A stretch of DNA of 64,000 nt from Candidatus Nitrohelix vancouverensis (GTDB lineage: Bacteria > Nitrospinota > Nitrospinia > Nitrospinales > VA-1). The notes below the pieces were generated by a model. It saw only the letters and a program-made list of their open reading frames with translations. It did not search any database and had not been told where the DNA came from. The stretch lies in contig CP048620.1 of the NCBI GenBank assembly GCA_015698305.1, positions 1,018,557-1,082,556 on the forward strand, written 5' to 3'. The position numbers and the translations under genes are program-made. Below, one piece after another: positions 56,813-64,000 of the stretch (its first letter is position 1; every line of letters starts with the position of its first letter).

Positions 56813-57595
56813 ATGACCTTAGATGATGTCCTGGAGGATATTATTGTACTCCTTGGCTCAGAAGGAGATTGCAGTCTGGGATGGGAGTTGATTCGGGAGT
56901 GGCCTGATGGAGCAATTGAAATTTTTCAGACTGCCGAATGGCTCAAAGACGTTAATTCTGCAAAGTCGGTTGTGTGTCCGGGATGCGAAGAAAATTGTTT
57001 CATGCCCGTGCATACATCCTCAGGAAAAACTGAAAATTCTTTCAGCGCCTATGTCGCCTGCGACCGGTGCGACGATATGGGGCGGATACCCATCCCGCCA
57101 GAATATCTTCAGCGGTGGCAACTCACAGAAAAGCAAGTGGCGCTATGGATATCGAGAGAATTAGGCATCAAAGGGCAACTTAGGAAGGATAATGAAACCG
57201 GAAATTTTCTGATTGAAGGCGTCCAAGGAAAGAGAAAAACAGGTTGTTTTGAGTTGGTTTGTAATGAACCAACATCTATAAAAATATCCGAGTATTCTCT
57301 ACCACTCCTTGAGCTTGTTTATTGTGACGGAGATCAACTCAAGTTTGATCGCAGGGCGATCTTTGATCTGATAGATCGACCCCCTCCCTCTGACCGATAC
57401 AAACCTTCAACAGCCAGACGTGAAGTCAATAAGCTGGAAACCCAAGCCCGACATAAAAGCTGGCAGAAAGCCTACCGTGAGTTGAAAAGAAAAAATCCGA
57501 AGAAATCTGATAATTGGTGCGCTTTGCAAATATCCAATATGGATATTGCTCAAGGACGCGATTCAGAAACCATCCGTAAAAATATGAAAAAGTAA
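56813..57595 (+). CDS. Island zinc-ribbon protein (260 aa)
   Basis: Two Cys pairs, CPGC near residue 48 and CDRC near 83, suggest a zinc ribbon in the N-terminal third. A central ~100 residues has no recognised fold. The C-terminal ~70 residues are basic and helical (TARREVNKLETQARHKSWQK, then YRELKRKNPKKSDNWCALQI), which may bind DNA. The protein family is unknown to me. It starts 18 bases after the TGA that ends the preceding open tail, and ends before the AlpA promoter region. Confidence 0.65.
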   Translation: MTLDDVLEDIIVLLGSEGDCSLGWELIREWPDGAIEIFQTAEWLKDVNSAKSVVCPGCEENCFMPVHTSSGKTENSFSAYVACDRCDDMGRIPIPPEYLQRWQLTEKQVALWISRELGIKGQLRKDNETGNFLIEGVQGKRKTGCFELVCNEPTSIKISEYSLPLLELVYCDGDQLKFDRRAIFDLIDRPPPSDRYKPSTARREVNKLETQARHKSWQKAYRELKRKNPKKSDNWCALQISNMDIAQGRDSETIRKNMKK

Positions 57596-57680
57596 AAAAG
57601 TTGGGCGAAAAGTTTTCGCGCAAATTCCCCAACCCTAACTCCTATAATTTAAAGTGTTTTCCCTCCGTAGTTTCTTGCCG

Positions 57681-57706
57681 CTGGCATGATCCATTGATCA
57701 TGCCAG
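57681..57706. promoter_or_regulatory. Perfect 11-bp inverted repeat upstream of the AlpA gene
   Basis: CTGGCATGATC (57681-57691) and GATCATGCCAG (57696-57706) flank a four-base loop CATT. There is no T tract, so it is not a standard terminator. Its place 127 bases before the regulator gene suits an operator, a replication-origin iteron or a leader hairpin. Confidence 0.6.
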
Positions 57707-57832
57707 ATCATAATCGCCCTATTCAACAGCGTCCTTAAGTGTGTTGTGGTCCAGACCCTGCTCTTTTAACGCCCAAATCTCCCAGCCAAACTGGTTTCCG
57801 TAAAGTTTAATAATCCTTTTTGGAGATCAGCA

Positions 57833-58051
57833 ATGACTTATCGAATCTTAAGACTTCCCGAAGTTATGGCCCGCACCGGGCTCTCCCGTAGCACAATCTA
57901 TCACTACATTTCGAAGGCGGCTTTTCCAAAGCCTGTAAGTCTTGGCGTCCGCGCCGTGGGATGGGTTGAGGGTGAAATCCAGGAATGGTTGCACCTTCAA
58001 ATAGAATCGAGTCGGAAAAGTGGAGACGCAAGCGGAGGGCGCTCAAGATGA
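57833..58051 (+). CDS. AlpA-family transcriptional regulator / excisionase-like protein
   Basis: The 72-residue protein is a MerR-like winged helix of the AlpA (phage_AlpA) family: ILRLPEVMARTGLSRSTIYH for the recognition helix and FPKPVSLGVRAVGWVEGEIQEWL for the wing. GGAG precedes the ATG. In P4-like elements AlpA controls integrase expression or excision, and this one lies in the same island as a P4-type integrase. Confidence 0.93.
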   Translation: MTYRILRLPEVMARTGLSRSTIYHYISKAAFPKPVSLGVRAVGWVEGEIQEWLHLQIESSRKSGDASGGRSR

Positions 58052-58222
58052 CCTCAAAAACAGAAAGACGCTCTGACACACATCATAAAGACCGAAGGAC
58101 TTTGAGCTCTAAACGCTTTGTCAATATTGCAAAGTTCTTTCAGTCGGGAATTGTCACTTTGGCGTTATGGGGATGGTTCCCTTTTGGATTGGCAGATTGG
58201 ATCAGCCGATGGGGAGGGCGTC

Positions 58223-60448
58223 ATGACGACTGATATTGTTTCAGAGTTTATAAATGTTATGAGATCCGCTGGCCTGAAACCTCCCGGCTTTATAGAACCC
58301 GGAAAACTGTATCGGTTCCCCGGTTCCGGAAAGGGCAAGGGCAATACTGCGGGATGGTGTCGGTTGTTCGACGATCAACGAGGCGGATGTTTTGGCGATT
58401 GGTCCACGGGGTTGGATGAACACTGGCAAGCTACTCGAACAGAATCCTTCAGTCTAAAAGATAAGGCCGTTTTCAATCGTCGGATCACTGAAGCGAGGGT
58501 GCAAGTCAACGCCGAAAAGGATATCGAACATACGCAAGTGAATAAAAAGGCGGTGACAATATGGGAATCGGCAACTCCTGTTAAGAGCAGTCATCCTTAC
58601 CTTGTTCGCAAGCGCATATGTGCGCACGGCACACGAACATATAAAGGGGCCTTGCTGATTCCCATTTATCACGGTGATACTTTGTCTTCACTCCAATTCA
58701 TAACGCCCGAAGGAAGAAAGCAGTTTTTAGCAGGAAGGAGAGTTTCTGGCGGTTTTTATATTATTGGCTCCACTCATAACGCAAAGAGATATTGCGTTGC
58801 CGAAGGTTTTGCGACGGGAGCCACAATTCATGAAGCAACAGGGCTCCCTGTTGCCGTCGCTTTTAACGCAGGAAACTTAAGGTCGGTAGCAGTGAACCTT
58901 CAGGAATATTACGGCAACCCTGAAATCATTCTATGCTCCGATGACGACGCCAAGACTGAGGGGAATCCAGGTCTTACTAAATCAAGGGAAGCGGCGCAAG
59001 CAGTTAATGGCTTGGTTGCAATTCCGGATTTTGGGAATAATCGGCTTGATGGTGCAACCGATTTCAACGATATGGCGGCGCAAGCGGGATTGGATAAAGT
59101 AAAGCAGTCGGTCGAGAGGGCGCATCCCAGTGAACCCGTTCCATCAGAGACCGAATATTTGGATTCTAAGGTTCGATGGCCAGATCCTCTTGCGGAAGAA
59201 GCCTTTTACGGACTTGCCGGGAAAATTGTAAAAGCAATTGAACCGCACACAGAAGCGGACCCCGTGGCGTTGCTCATTCAATTGTTCATTGCATTTGGAA
59301 ATATCGCAGGTCGTAATCCGTGTTTTAAAGTCGAGGCGGACCGACATGGAATGAACCTTTTTGCTTGTCTGGTGGGCTCCACTTCAAAGGGGCGTAAAGG
59401 AACCTCAAAGGGCCATGTCATAAATCTGTTTAAAAGTATTTCGGCTGAATGGGTTAGCGAGTGCAATCACAGTGGCCTGTCCAGCGGAGAAGGGTTGATC
59501 TGGATAGCGCGAGACCCTATAGAAAAACGAAGTCCAGTAAGGCAAAAAGGGAAAATTATCGACTACGAAAAGGAGATTGTTGATGAAGGTGTTGCGGACA
59601 AGCGGGTTCTGGTATGGGAAACGGAGTTTGCCAATACCCTTCAGGTGTTAAAGCGAGAGGCCAACACTTTGAGTCCGGTGGTGCGTAATGCCTGGGACGG
59701 ATTAGACCTTCGCATCATGACCAAAAATAATTCTGCCAAAGCCAGTGATCCTCATATTTCAATCATGGGCCATGTAACCAAGGATGAACTCCAGCGGCAT
59801 TTGGACACCACAGAATGCGCTAATGGTTTTGCAAATCGCTTTTTATGGTTATGCGTTAAAAGAAGCAACATTCTCCCAGAAGGAGGGCGTATATGCGAAG
59901 TTGATTTTTCATCCATGGTCAAGCGACTGACTGAGGCCGTCAAGTTTGCCCAAGAGACGGAAGAAATCATACGTGACGAGGATGCGCGAGCGATATGGAT
60001 CGGGGTCTATGAAGAACTATCCGAAGGCAAAGCAGGGCTTTTAGGTTCGGTGATTGCCAGAGCAGAAGCACAGGTCATGCGTTTGTCTTGTATTTACGCG
60101 CTCCTTGATCGATCTCCAATCGTTAGGGCGGAGCACATGATGGCGGCGTTGGCACTTTGGGAATATTGCGAGGCTTCCGCCCGATTCGTATTTGGCGGTT
60201 CTCTTGGCGATCCCGTTGCAGATGAAATCAAACGAGCGTTGGATTACAAACCCGAGGGACTGACTCGAACTGAGATCAGTAATTTATTTAAAAGAAATAA
60301 AGCCAGCGATCAGATCGGACGTGCCTTGAACGTTTTGGCAGATGCTGGTCTGGCTTATTGTTCGACCAAGTCCTCAGGCGGAGGACGCCCAACCGAACTC
60401 TGGTATTCAATGAAACACACAACGAAAAAAACGAAATCTACGAAATAA
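58223..60448 (+). CDS. Toprim/DUF3987 replication protein (primase-helicase-like)
   Basis: The start at 58223 is set by GGGGAGGGC upstream; in-frame sequence to 58118 precedes it without a ribosome site. The 741-residue protein begins with a zinc-less primase-like lead (GWCRLFDDQRGGCFGDWSTG), then a Toprim-type domain (YCVAEGFATGATIHEATGLP with the acidic ILCSDDDAK) and a DUF3987-like ATPase region (CLVGSTSKGRKGTSKGH as P-loop variant, LVWETEFANTL). The C-terminus carries a winged-helix-like stretch. It probably primes and drives replication of the excised island, as P4 alpha does. Confidence 0.87.
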   Translation: MTTDIVSEFINVMRSAGLKPPGFIEPGKLYRFPGSGKGKGNTAGWCRLFDDQRGGCFGDWSTGLDEHWQATRTESFSLKDKAVFNRRITEARVQVNAEKDIEHTQVNKKAVTIWESATPVKSSHPYLVRKRICAHGTRTYKGALLIPIYHGDTLSSLQFITPEGRKQFLAGRRVSGGFYIIGSTHNAKRYCVAEGFATGATIHEATGLPVAVAFNAGNLRSVAVNLQEYYGNPEIILCSDDDAKTEGNPGLTKSREAAQAVNGLVAIPDFGNNRLDGATDFNDMAAQAGLDKVKQSVERAHPSEPVPSETEYLDSKVRWPDPLAEEAFYGLAGKIVKAIEPHTEADPVALLIQLFIAFGNIAGRNPCFKVEADRHGMNLFACLVGSTSKGRKGTSKGHVINLFKSISAEWVSECNHSGLSSGEGLIWIARDPIEKRSPVRQKGKIIDYEKEIVDEGVADKRVLVWETEFANTLQVLKREANTLSPVVRNAWDGLDLRIMTKNNSAKASDPHISIMGHVTKDELQRHLDTTECANGFANRFLWLCVKRSNILPEGGRICEVDFSSMVKRLTEAVKFAQETEEIIRDEDARAIWIGVYEELSEGKAGLLGSVIARAEAQVMRLSCIYALLDRSPIVRAEHMMAALALWEYCEASARFVFGGSLGDPVADEIKRALDYKPEGLTRTEISNLFKRNKASDQIGRALNVLADAGLAYCSTKSSGGGRPTELWYSMKHTTKKTKSTK

Positions 60449-60507
60449 GCCATCGCTGGATAATTCTTTATTCGTATAATTCGTTAAGTTCGTAAGAGGA
60501 TAAAACA

Positions 60508-60741
60508 ATGAGTCGATACCTTGATTTAGCCCGAAGGGCATTAAATGAAAAAAGGAGTCTTCCCGAATCATCTTCTTGCAAGCAAGGTGATGAGGATGTT
60601 TCATTTCCAGAACCTTATTTCAGGGAGAATGGAAGTTTGGTGATTCCTTCAAATTCAAATCCCCGTTATCACTGGTGGAATGGCGGTTTGTCTATTCAGG
60701 AAACTATTCGGGAGATAAGGCGCAAGAATAAGACCGGATAA
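60508..60741 (+). CDS. Small island protein (77 aa)
   Basis: An ATG with AGAGGAT at good distance opens 77 codons. The protein starts SRYLDLARRALNEK, has a Ser/Pro-rich centre and ends with the basic helix IQETIREIRRKNKTG. Short proteins of this type often follow the replication gene in such islands. It may bind nucleic acid or protein; function unknown. Confidence 0.65.
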   Translation: MSRYLDLARRALNEKRSLPESSSCKQGDEDVSFPEPYFRENGSLVIPSNSNPRYHWWNGGLSIQETIREIRRKNKTG

Positions 60742-60993
60742 AAAAATTTTTACTATTTGATGATTCAACATTCGTGGCTGATATTTGATTTGGGATTGTA
60801 TTGACCTGTATAGAGTTTAAGTCGATCTGACTGGAGCGTAAATCATAGTTGGTCGTATCTGTAAGCGATTCCAGAGATCTAGAACGGGAATTGGTAGAAT
60901 CCAGTTAAATTCGATACAGTTTTTTTGTTGGCTCTTCAAAGTTTTTAAAGTAACAATTTTGCTAATGATTTCGGGAAAATATGAGGGCAGGAT

Positions 60994-61596
60994 ATGGGCG
61001 GTTTGGGTAGCGGGAGGCGATGGTTTTATGGGGCAAATGAAACGACTGGGGACTATAGGGCAATAGACGTGAGGCGTTGGCAGAGAGATAAGTTATTGGT
61101 CCCAAATCAGTCCTTCGGATGGAGTTGGTCGCAAGAGGGGCAAAGCGTTGCGTCCATTCAGGTGCATGCTGAAAGGGATAGAATATTCCTTGTCTATCGC
61201 CATCGAAAACATGGGGGTGACTGGAAAGACGAAAATTATTCCGTAATGTTGCAATGGACCCTGTGCAATTTTGGCGGGAAAAGGCCCTGGTTTTTGTGTC
61301 CTGTAAAAAGTTGCGTTCGCCGAGTCGCAATTTTGTACGGTGGAGAAATATTAGCATGTCGGCGCTGCTATCAACTCGCGTACCCCAGCCAAAGGGAACC
61401 TGATTATGAACGTTCAGCAATGCGAGCCGAGAAAATAAGAGATCGACTGGGTTGGGAGCCAGGTTTCCTAAATGGTGAAGGTTTGAGGCCAAAGGGAATG
61501 CATGGGCGTACTTTCGAGCGGTTGAAGGCCGAACACGATACCCTGGTATCTCAATCTGTTGCGAAAATGGAGTCCAGATTTGGAATTAATTTATAG
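60994..61596 (+). CDS. Zinc-ribbon protein of mobile elements (MGGLGSGR family)
   Basis: The 200-residue protein begins MGGLGSGRRW, a characteristic start of a protein found widely in islands and prophages. Two Cys pairs, CPVKSC and CRRC, form a zinc ribbon in the region ACRRCYQLAYPSQ. The C-terminal 60 residues are basic and helical. AGGGCAGGAT precedes the ATG. The function of the family is not known to me. Confidence 0.8.
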   Translation: MGGLGSGRRWFYGANETTGDYRAIDVRRWQRDKLLVPNQSFGWSWSQEGQSVASIQVHAERDRIFLVYRHRKHGGDWKDENYSVMLQWTLCNFGGKRPWFLCPVKSCVRRVAILYGGEILACRRCYQLAYPSQREPDYERSAMRAEKIRDRLGWEPGFLNGEGLRPKGMHGRTFERLKAEHDTLVSQSVAKMESRFGINL

Positions 61597-61606
61597 AAAT
61601 CGTTGG

Positions 61607-62224
61607 TCAACCAGCGCCTTGCAATTCCCTCCAGCCTTTAGCTCCATACTTTCTGAGAACAAATAGATGTGTCGGCTCCTTGAATGAATATTTTTCAGCC
61701 ATACGTTGCATGAAATTCAACCGGGAATCTTCGTCCTTTTCATCCTCCGCAGTGGGTTCCTCAGGGAATGCCATCGGATAAAGTGTTTTACCATCCTCAT
61801 AAGTCGGGTTGTCAGGGAAATTATAGTTTGCATACTCATGGTAATATTCAGAAACCGCGAAGTCATAAAATGATTCTTGCTCCGACAGCCCCCACACTGC
61901 GTTTGGATCAGCGCCATAGCTACAAAGTAACTCAATCATTTCTGCGTCCATTGCCCACATGGCGCTATCCAGTGGTCCTAATTTTTCAATCCCATCCTCC
62001 TCTAATATATTGGGGTCCGCGCCGTTATCTAATAAGAATTTGACAACTTCATATCTCTTGCCATCTTTGTCGTAATTATAGATATTGCTGCAAACTGCCG
62101 AGAGTATGGATTCCCCATATTTACTTGTTTCATTTATATCCACGCCTTCCTCTAAGACGGCAGAGATTTTTGAGATATTAAGGGTCTCGCATGCGTCTAT
62201 TATTTTTTTTCTTAATTCGCTCAT
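61607..62224 (-). CDS. Ankyrin-repeat protein
   Basis: I prefer the ATG at 62224 (MSELRKKIIDACETLN) over a GTG at 62263 with a leaky-looking lead. Three or four ankyrin units are visible: VLEEGVDINETSKYGESILS, VVKFLLDNGADPNILEEDG and MIELLCSYGADPNAVWG. The rest is acidic and lacks a recognised domain. Ankyrin proteins mediate protein contacts; some serve as immunity or effector proteins. It may or may not belong to the island. Confidence 0.85.
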   Translation of the reverse strand: MSELRKKIIDACETLNISKISAVLEEGVDINETSKYGESILSAVCSNIYNYDKDGKRYEVVKFLLDNGADPNILEEDGIEKLGPLDSAMWAMDAEMIELLCSYGADPNAVWGLSEQESFYDFAVSEYYHEYANYNFPDNPTYEDGKTLYPMAFPEEPTAEDEKDEDSRLNFMQRMAEKYSFKEPTHLFVLRKYGAKGWRELQGAG

Positions 62225-62356
62225 TTCTTGTATCGCTATTAATATAACCTTGTTTGGTATCACAACAGGGCCTGAGACTCACCCATTATCTATGTAGGTC
62301 GCATTTAAGAAAAATCGGCTATACTTGCCGTCTGTATTCGCCATTTTTTCGGCAAA

Positions 62357-62600
62357 TTACTTAGGCGTTAATTTGTCCAAAGAACTGTGTGGACGAAACG
62401 TATTATACTCTTCTCTCCAGGATTTGATCTTCTCCTTTAAGACTTCGTGCTGTTAGCTCTGATCGGTATACATCGGTTTCAGTCGGAGATTTTCGCCCAC
62501 AAGTTCTTTCAGTCTTTTTAATATACTAGGCTGTGCCGCCATACTTAGACATCCAGTTGTAGTGGGTCGCATCCGATACGCCGCAAATAATAAACAATTT
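62357..62600 (-). pseudogene. IS3-family transposase remnant
   Basis: On the minus strand ~62595-62530 encodes CGVSDATHYNWMSKYGG and, after a frameshift, SILKRLKELVGENLRLKPMYTDQS, which is the end of an IS3-type OrfA. It runs straight into the last ~25 codons of OrfB (EKIKSWREEYNTFRPHSSLD, then KLTPK, stop 62359-62357). The catalytic core of OrfB is missing, so this is a deleted, dead copy. Confidence 0.8.
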
Positions 62601-62709
62601 GAATTATCCGGAAAGAAGATTAGTTAATCAAATGGCGCTTAAATCCAATACCCAGCGGGACTACTGTTAGGCGGATACTATACTTGTACATTTAGGGAGG
62701 GGTGCATCA

Positions 62710-64000
62710 TCACTGCGCAGTTTTCTGCAAAGAAAATAATACCTGGTTAATTTTCTCCTCCAACTGGTAACTAGTAAATGGTTTGAGCAAATATTGGCTG
62801 GCTCCAGATCTAATAATTTCCATTATCATATCCTTCCTGTTTTCTTCAGACACTACAATCACAGGAATATTTTTGTATTTAGGTGTTTCCCGTATCGTAG
62901 TAACCAGTTCTAATCCAGACATTTGGGGCATATAGAGATCAGTGATCATCAGATGGATGTCGTCCGACTTCAATATTCTCAAAGCCATGGGGCCACTGGA
63001 AGCTTCAATAATATTTGAGGAACTGTAACCCAATTGCCGCGCAACCTTCCTATAGGCCGAACGCATGGTTGGTATATCATCAACCAAAAGTAATTTATCC
63101 TCGTCTTTATTTTTCAACATTACAGGAAGCGCTGTTTTAATCTTTTGAATGGATTCTTTCTTAAAAACAAAATCATTCTGTGGTGGAAATCCCTTGAGTT
63201 CTTCATTGTCTTTATATTTTTCTTTTATCTGCTTCAGATTGGGCGCCATTTCCAAAAAGCTAGCAACAAGAGATGGGTCAAAATCAATACTGGATCGCTT
63301 TTTCAAGAAAGCAAGCCCTTCAGAAATAGAAGCTCCTGCATTGCCATCTTGACTGCGGGTCATTGAATCGAATTGGTCCGCGATAGAGACGATTCTTGCC
63401 TCAAGCGAAATCTCTTCCCTTTTCATGCCGTGGGGATATCCTTTTCCGTTCCATTTCTCATGGTGTTGCAAAGCAATCTGCCTTGCCATTTTCATTAGAA
63501 GAGAATCACTTCCGGACAAAAGGTCTGCGCCAATGGTTGTATGGCTCTTCATGATTTCCCATTCTTCGAGACTGAGTTCTTCTTTTTTATTCAAGATGGG
63601 CAGGGGGACTGCAATCATTCCAATATCGTAGGTGGAAGAGGCAAGTTTGATATTTTGAGCACGTTGCTCTGAAAGCCCAATTTTTTTTGCCAAAAGGTGG
63701 CTATAATGACTGACGCGAATATAATTATCCACATCACCTTTTGAAAAGACCCGGTTTGCCCTGCTTAGACACTGAATGAGATCAATATCAGGATCATGGG
63801 ATTTTCTTGCCAACTCCCGGGCTTTTTTGTTTAGGATTTCTTCCTTTTGATGCCGCGCTGATAACAATCTATTTTTCAACTTCAGGATATTCTTAATTCT
63901 TAAAATCACTTCGGTGTAATCAAAAGGTTTGCTCAGGAAATCATTTGCCCCTTCGCTCAAGGCTTTCATCCGGATAACAGATTCATCCTCAGCCGTCAAA
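62710..64000 (-). CDS. REC / degenerate HD-GYP / REC regulator (5' end beyond window)
   Basis: Only the end of the first receiver is present (ANDFLSKPFDYTEVILRIKN). An HD-GYP domain follows, with HHEKWNGKGYPHGM intact, but the metal-binding His-Asp reads SSTYDIGMIAVP: the His is Tyr and the Lys of HDIGK is Met, so hydrolysis of c-di-GMP is doubtful. The last ~125 residues are a full second receiver with LLLVDDIPTMRS, phospho-acceptor Asp in LMITDLYMPQMSG and Lys in LLKPFT. It resembles the regulator at 11018-12055 closely, and may be its non-catalytic paralogue. Confidence 0.9.
   Translation of the reverse strand, partial: LTAEDESVIRMKALSEGANDFLSKPFDYTEVILRIKNILKLKNRLLSARHQKEEILNKKARELARKSHDPDIDLIQCLSRANRVFSKGDVDNYIRVSHYSHLLAKKIGLSEQRAQNIKLASSTYDIGMIAVPLPILNKKEELSLEEWEIMKSHTTIGADLLSGSDSLLMKMARQIALQHHEKWNGKGYPHGMKREEISLEARIVSIADQFDSMTRSQDGNAGASISEGLAFLKKRSSIDFDPSLVASFLEMAPNLKQIKEKYKDNEELKGFPPQNDFVFKKESIQKIKTALPVMLKNKDEDKLLLVDDIPTMRSAYRKVARQLGYSSSNIIEASSGPMALRILKSDDIHLMITDLYMPQMSGLELVTTIRETPKYKNIPVIVVSEENRKDMIMEIIRSGASQYLLKPFTSYQLEEKINQVLFSLQKTAQ

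Noticed and set aside
50683-57595. Genetic recoding of TAG as a sense codon in this organism
   Set aside because: TAG serves as ordinary stop elsewhere in the window, for example after the lipoprotein gene at 3485-3487, in clpX at 5977-5975 and in the ABC permease at 44642-44644. Local mutation is simpler.
55541-57595. One original gene covering the partner protein and the zinc-ribbon protein
   Set aside because: They share a frame, but TGA and TAA lie between them and the second gene has its own plausible start, so a former fusion cannot be supported.

Overview
The window is one contig of a Gram-negative bacterium of moderately high G+C. Outer-membrane biology (a TpsB/TpsA two-partner secretion pair, lipoproteins), exported multihaem c-type cytochromes, a type 1 copper protein, HD-GYP response regulators and a chemoreceptor suggest a free-living, respiring, environmentally responsive cell. 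The mix would fit a Nitrospinota- or Desulfobacterota-like marine lineage, but no phylogenetic marker here settles this, so the assignment is only a guess.

Layout. 1-3.5 kb: a cut-off exported-protein gene, a large orphan protein and a lipoprotein. 3.5-9.5 kb (minus strand): the classical proteostasis block tRNA-Leu, tig, clpP, clpX, lon. 9.5-12.5 kb: a small membrane protein, a left-handed beta-helix protein and two response regulators. 12.6-19.3 kb: a compact type II fatty-acid-synthase-like operon (ketosynthase, acyl carrier protein, two CrtI-like FAD desaturases/oxidoreductases, ketoreductase, dehydratase, enoyl reductase). It has every step of a chain-elongation cycle plus two desaturase-like enzymes, so it most likely makes a specialised polyunsaturated or otherwise modified acyl chain. 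19.3-21.2 kb: two multihaem cytochromes. 21.3-24 kb: a chemoreceptor. 24.2-33.3 kb: a tiny unlisted membrane-peptide gene, then the tpsB/tpsA pair with a 2.2-kilo-residue exoprotein. 33.3-48.8 kb: housekeeping and transport (cupredoxin, TPR lipoprotein, YjbQ, glutamate dehydrogenase, Na+/solute symporter, purM, purD, amino-acid ABC transporter, glycosyltransferase plus TPR membrane protein).

48.9-49.3 kb is ssrA (tmRNA). Immediately after its 3' CCA end comes a P4-type tyrosine integrase, and from there to at least 61.6 kb the content is that of an integrated genomic island: a DUF3883-type nuclease-like protein, a large SNF2/type III-like helicase broken by one in-frame amber codon, a divergent partner protein that also ends at an amber codon followed by an open charged tail, a zinc-ribbon protein, an AlpA-type regulator, a Toprim/DUF3987 replication protein and two small island proteins. 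An ankyrin-repeat gene, an IS3-family remnant and the start of a REC/degenerate HD-GYP/REC regulator close the window. No second copy of the ssrA 3' end was found by eye, so the right border is unresolved.

The two regions most worth following up are the fatty-acid/desaturase operon (12.6-19.3 kb) and the putative defence module of the ssrA island (50.7-57.6 kb).
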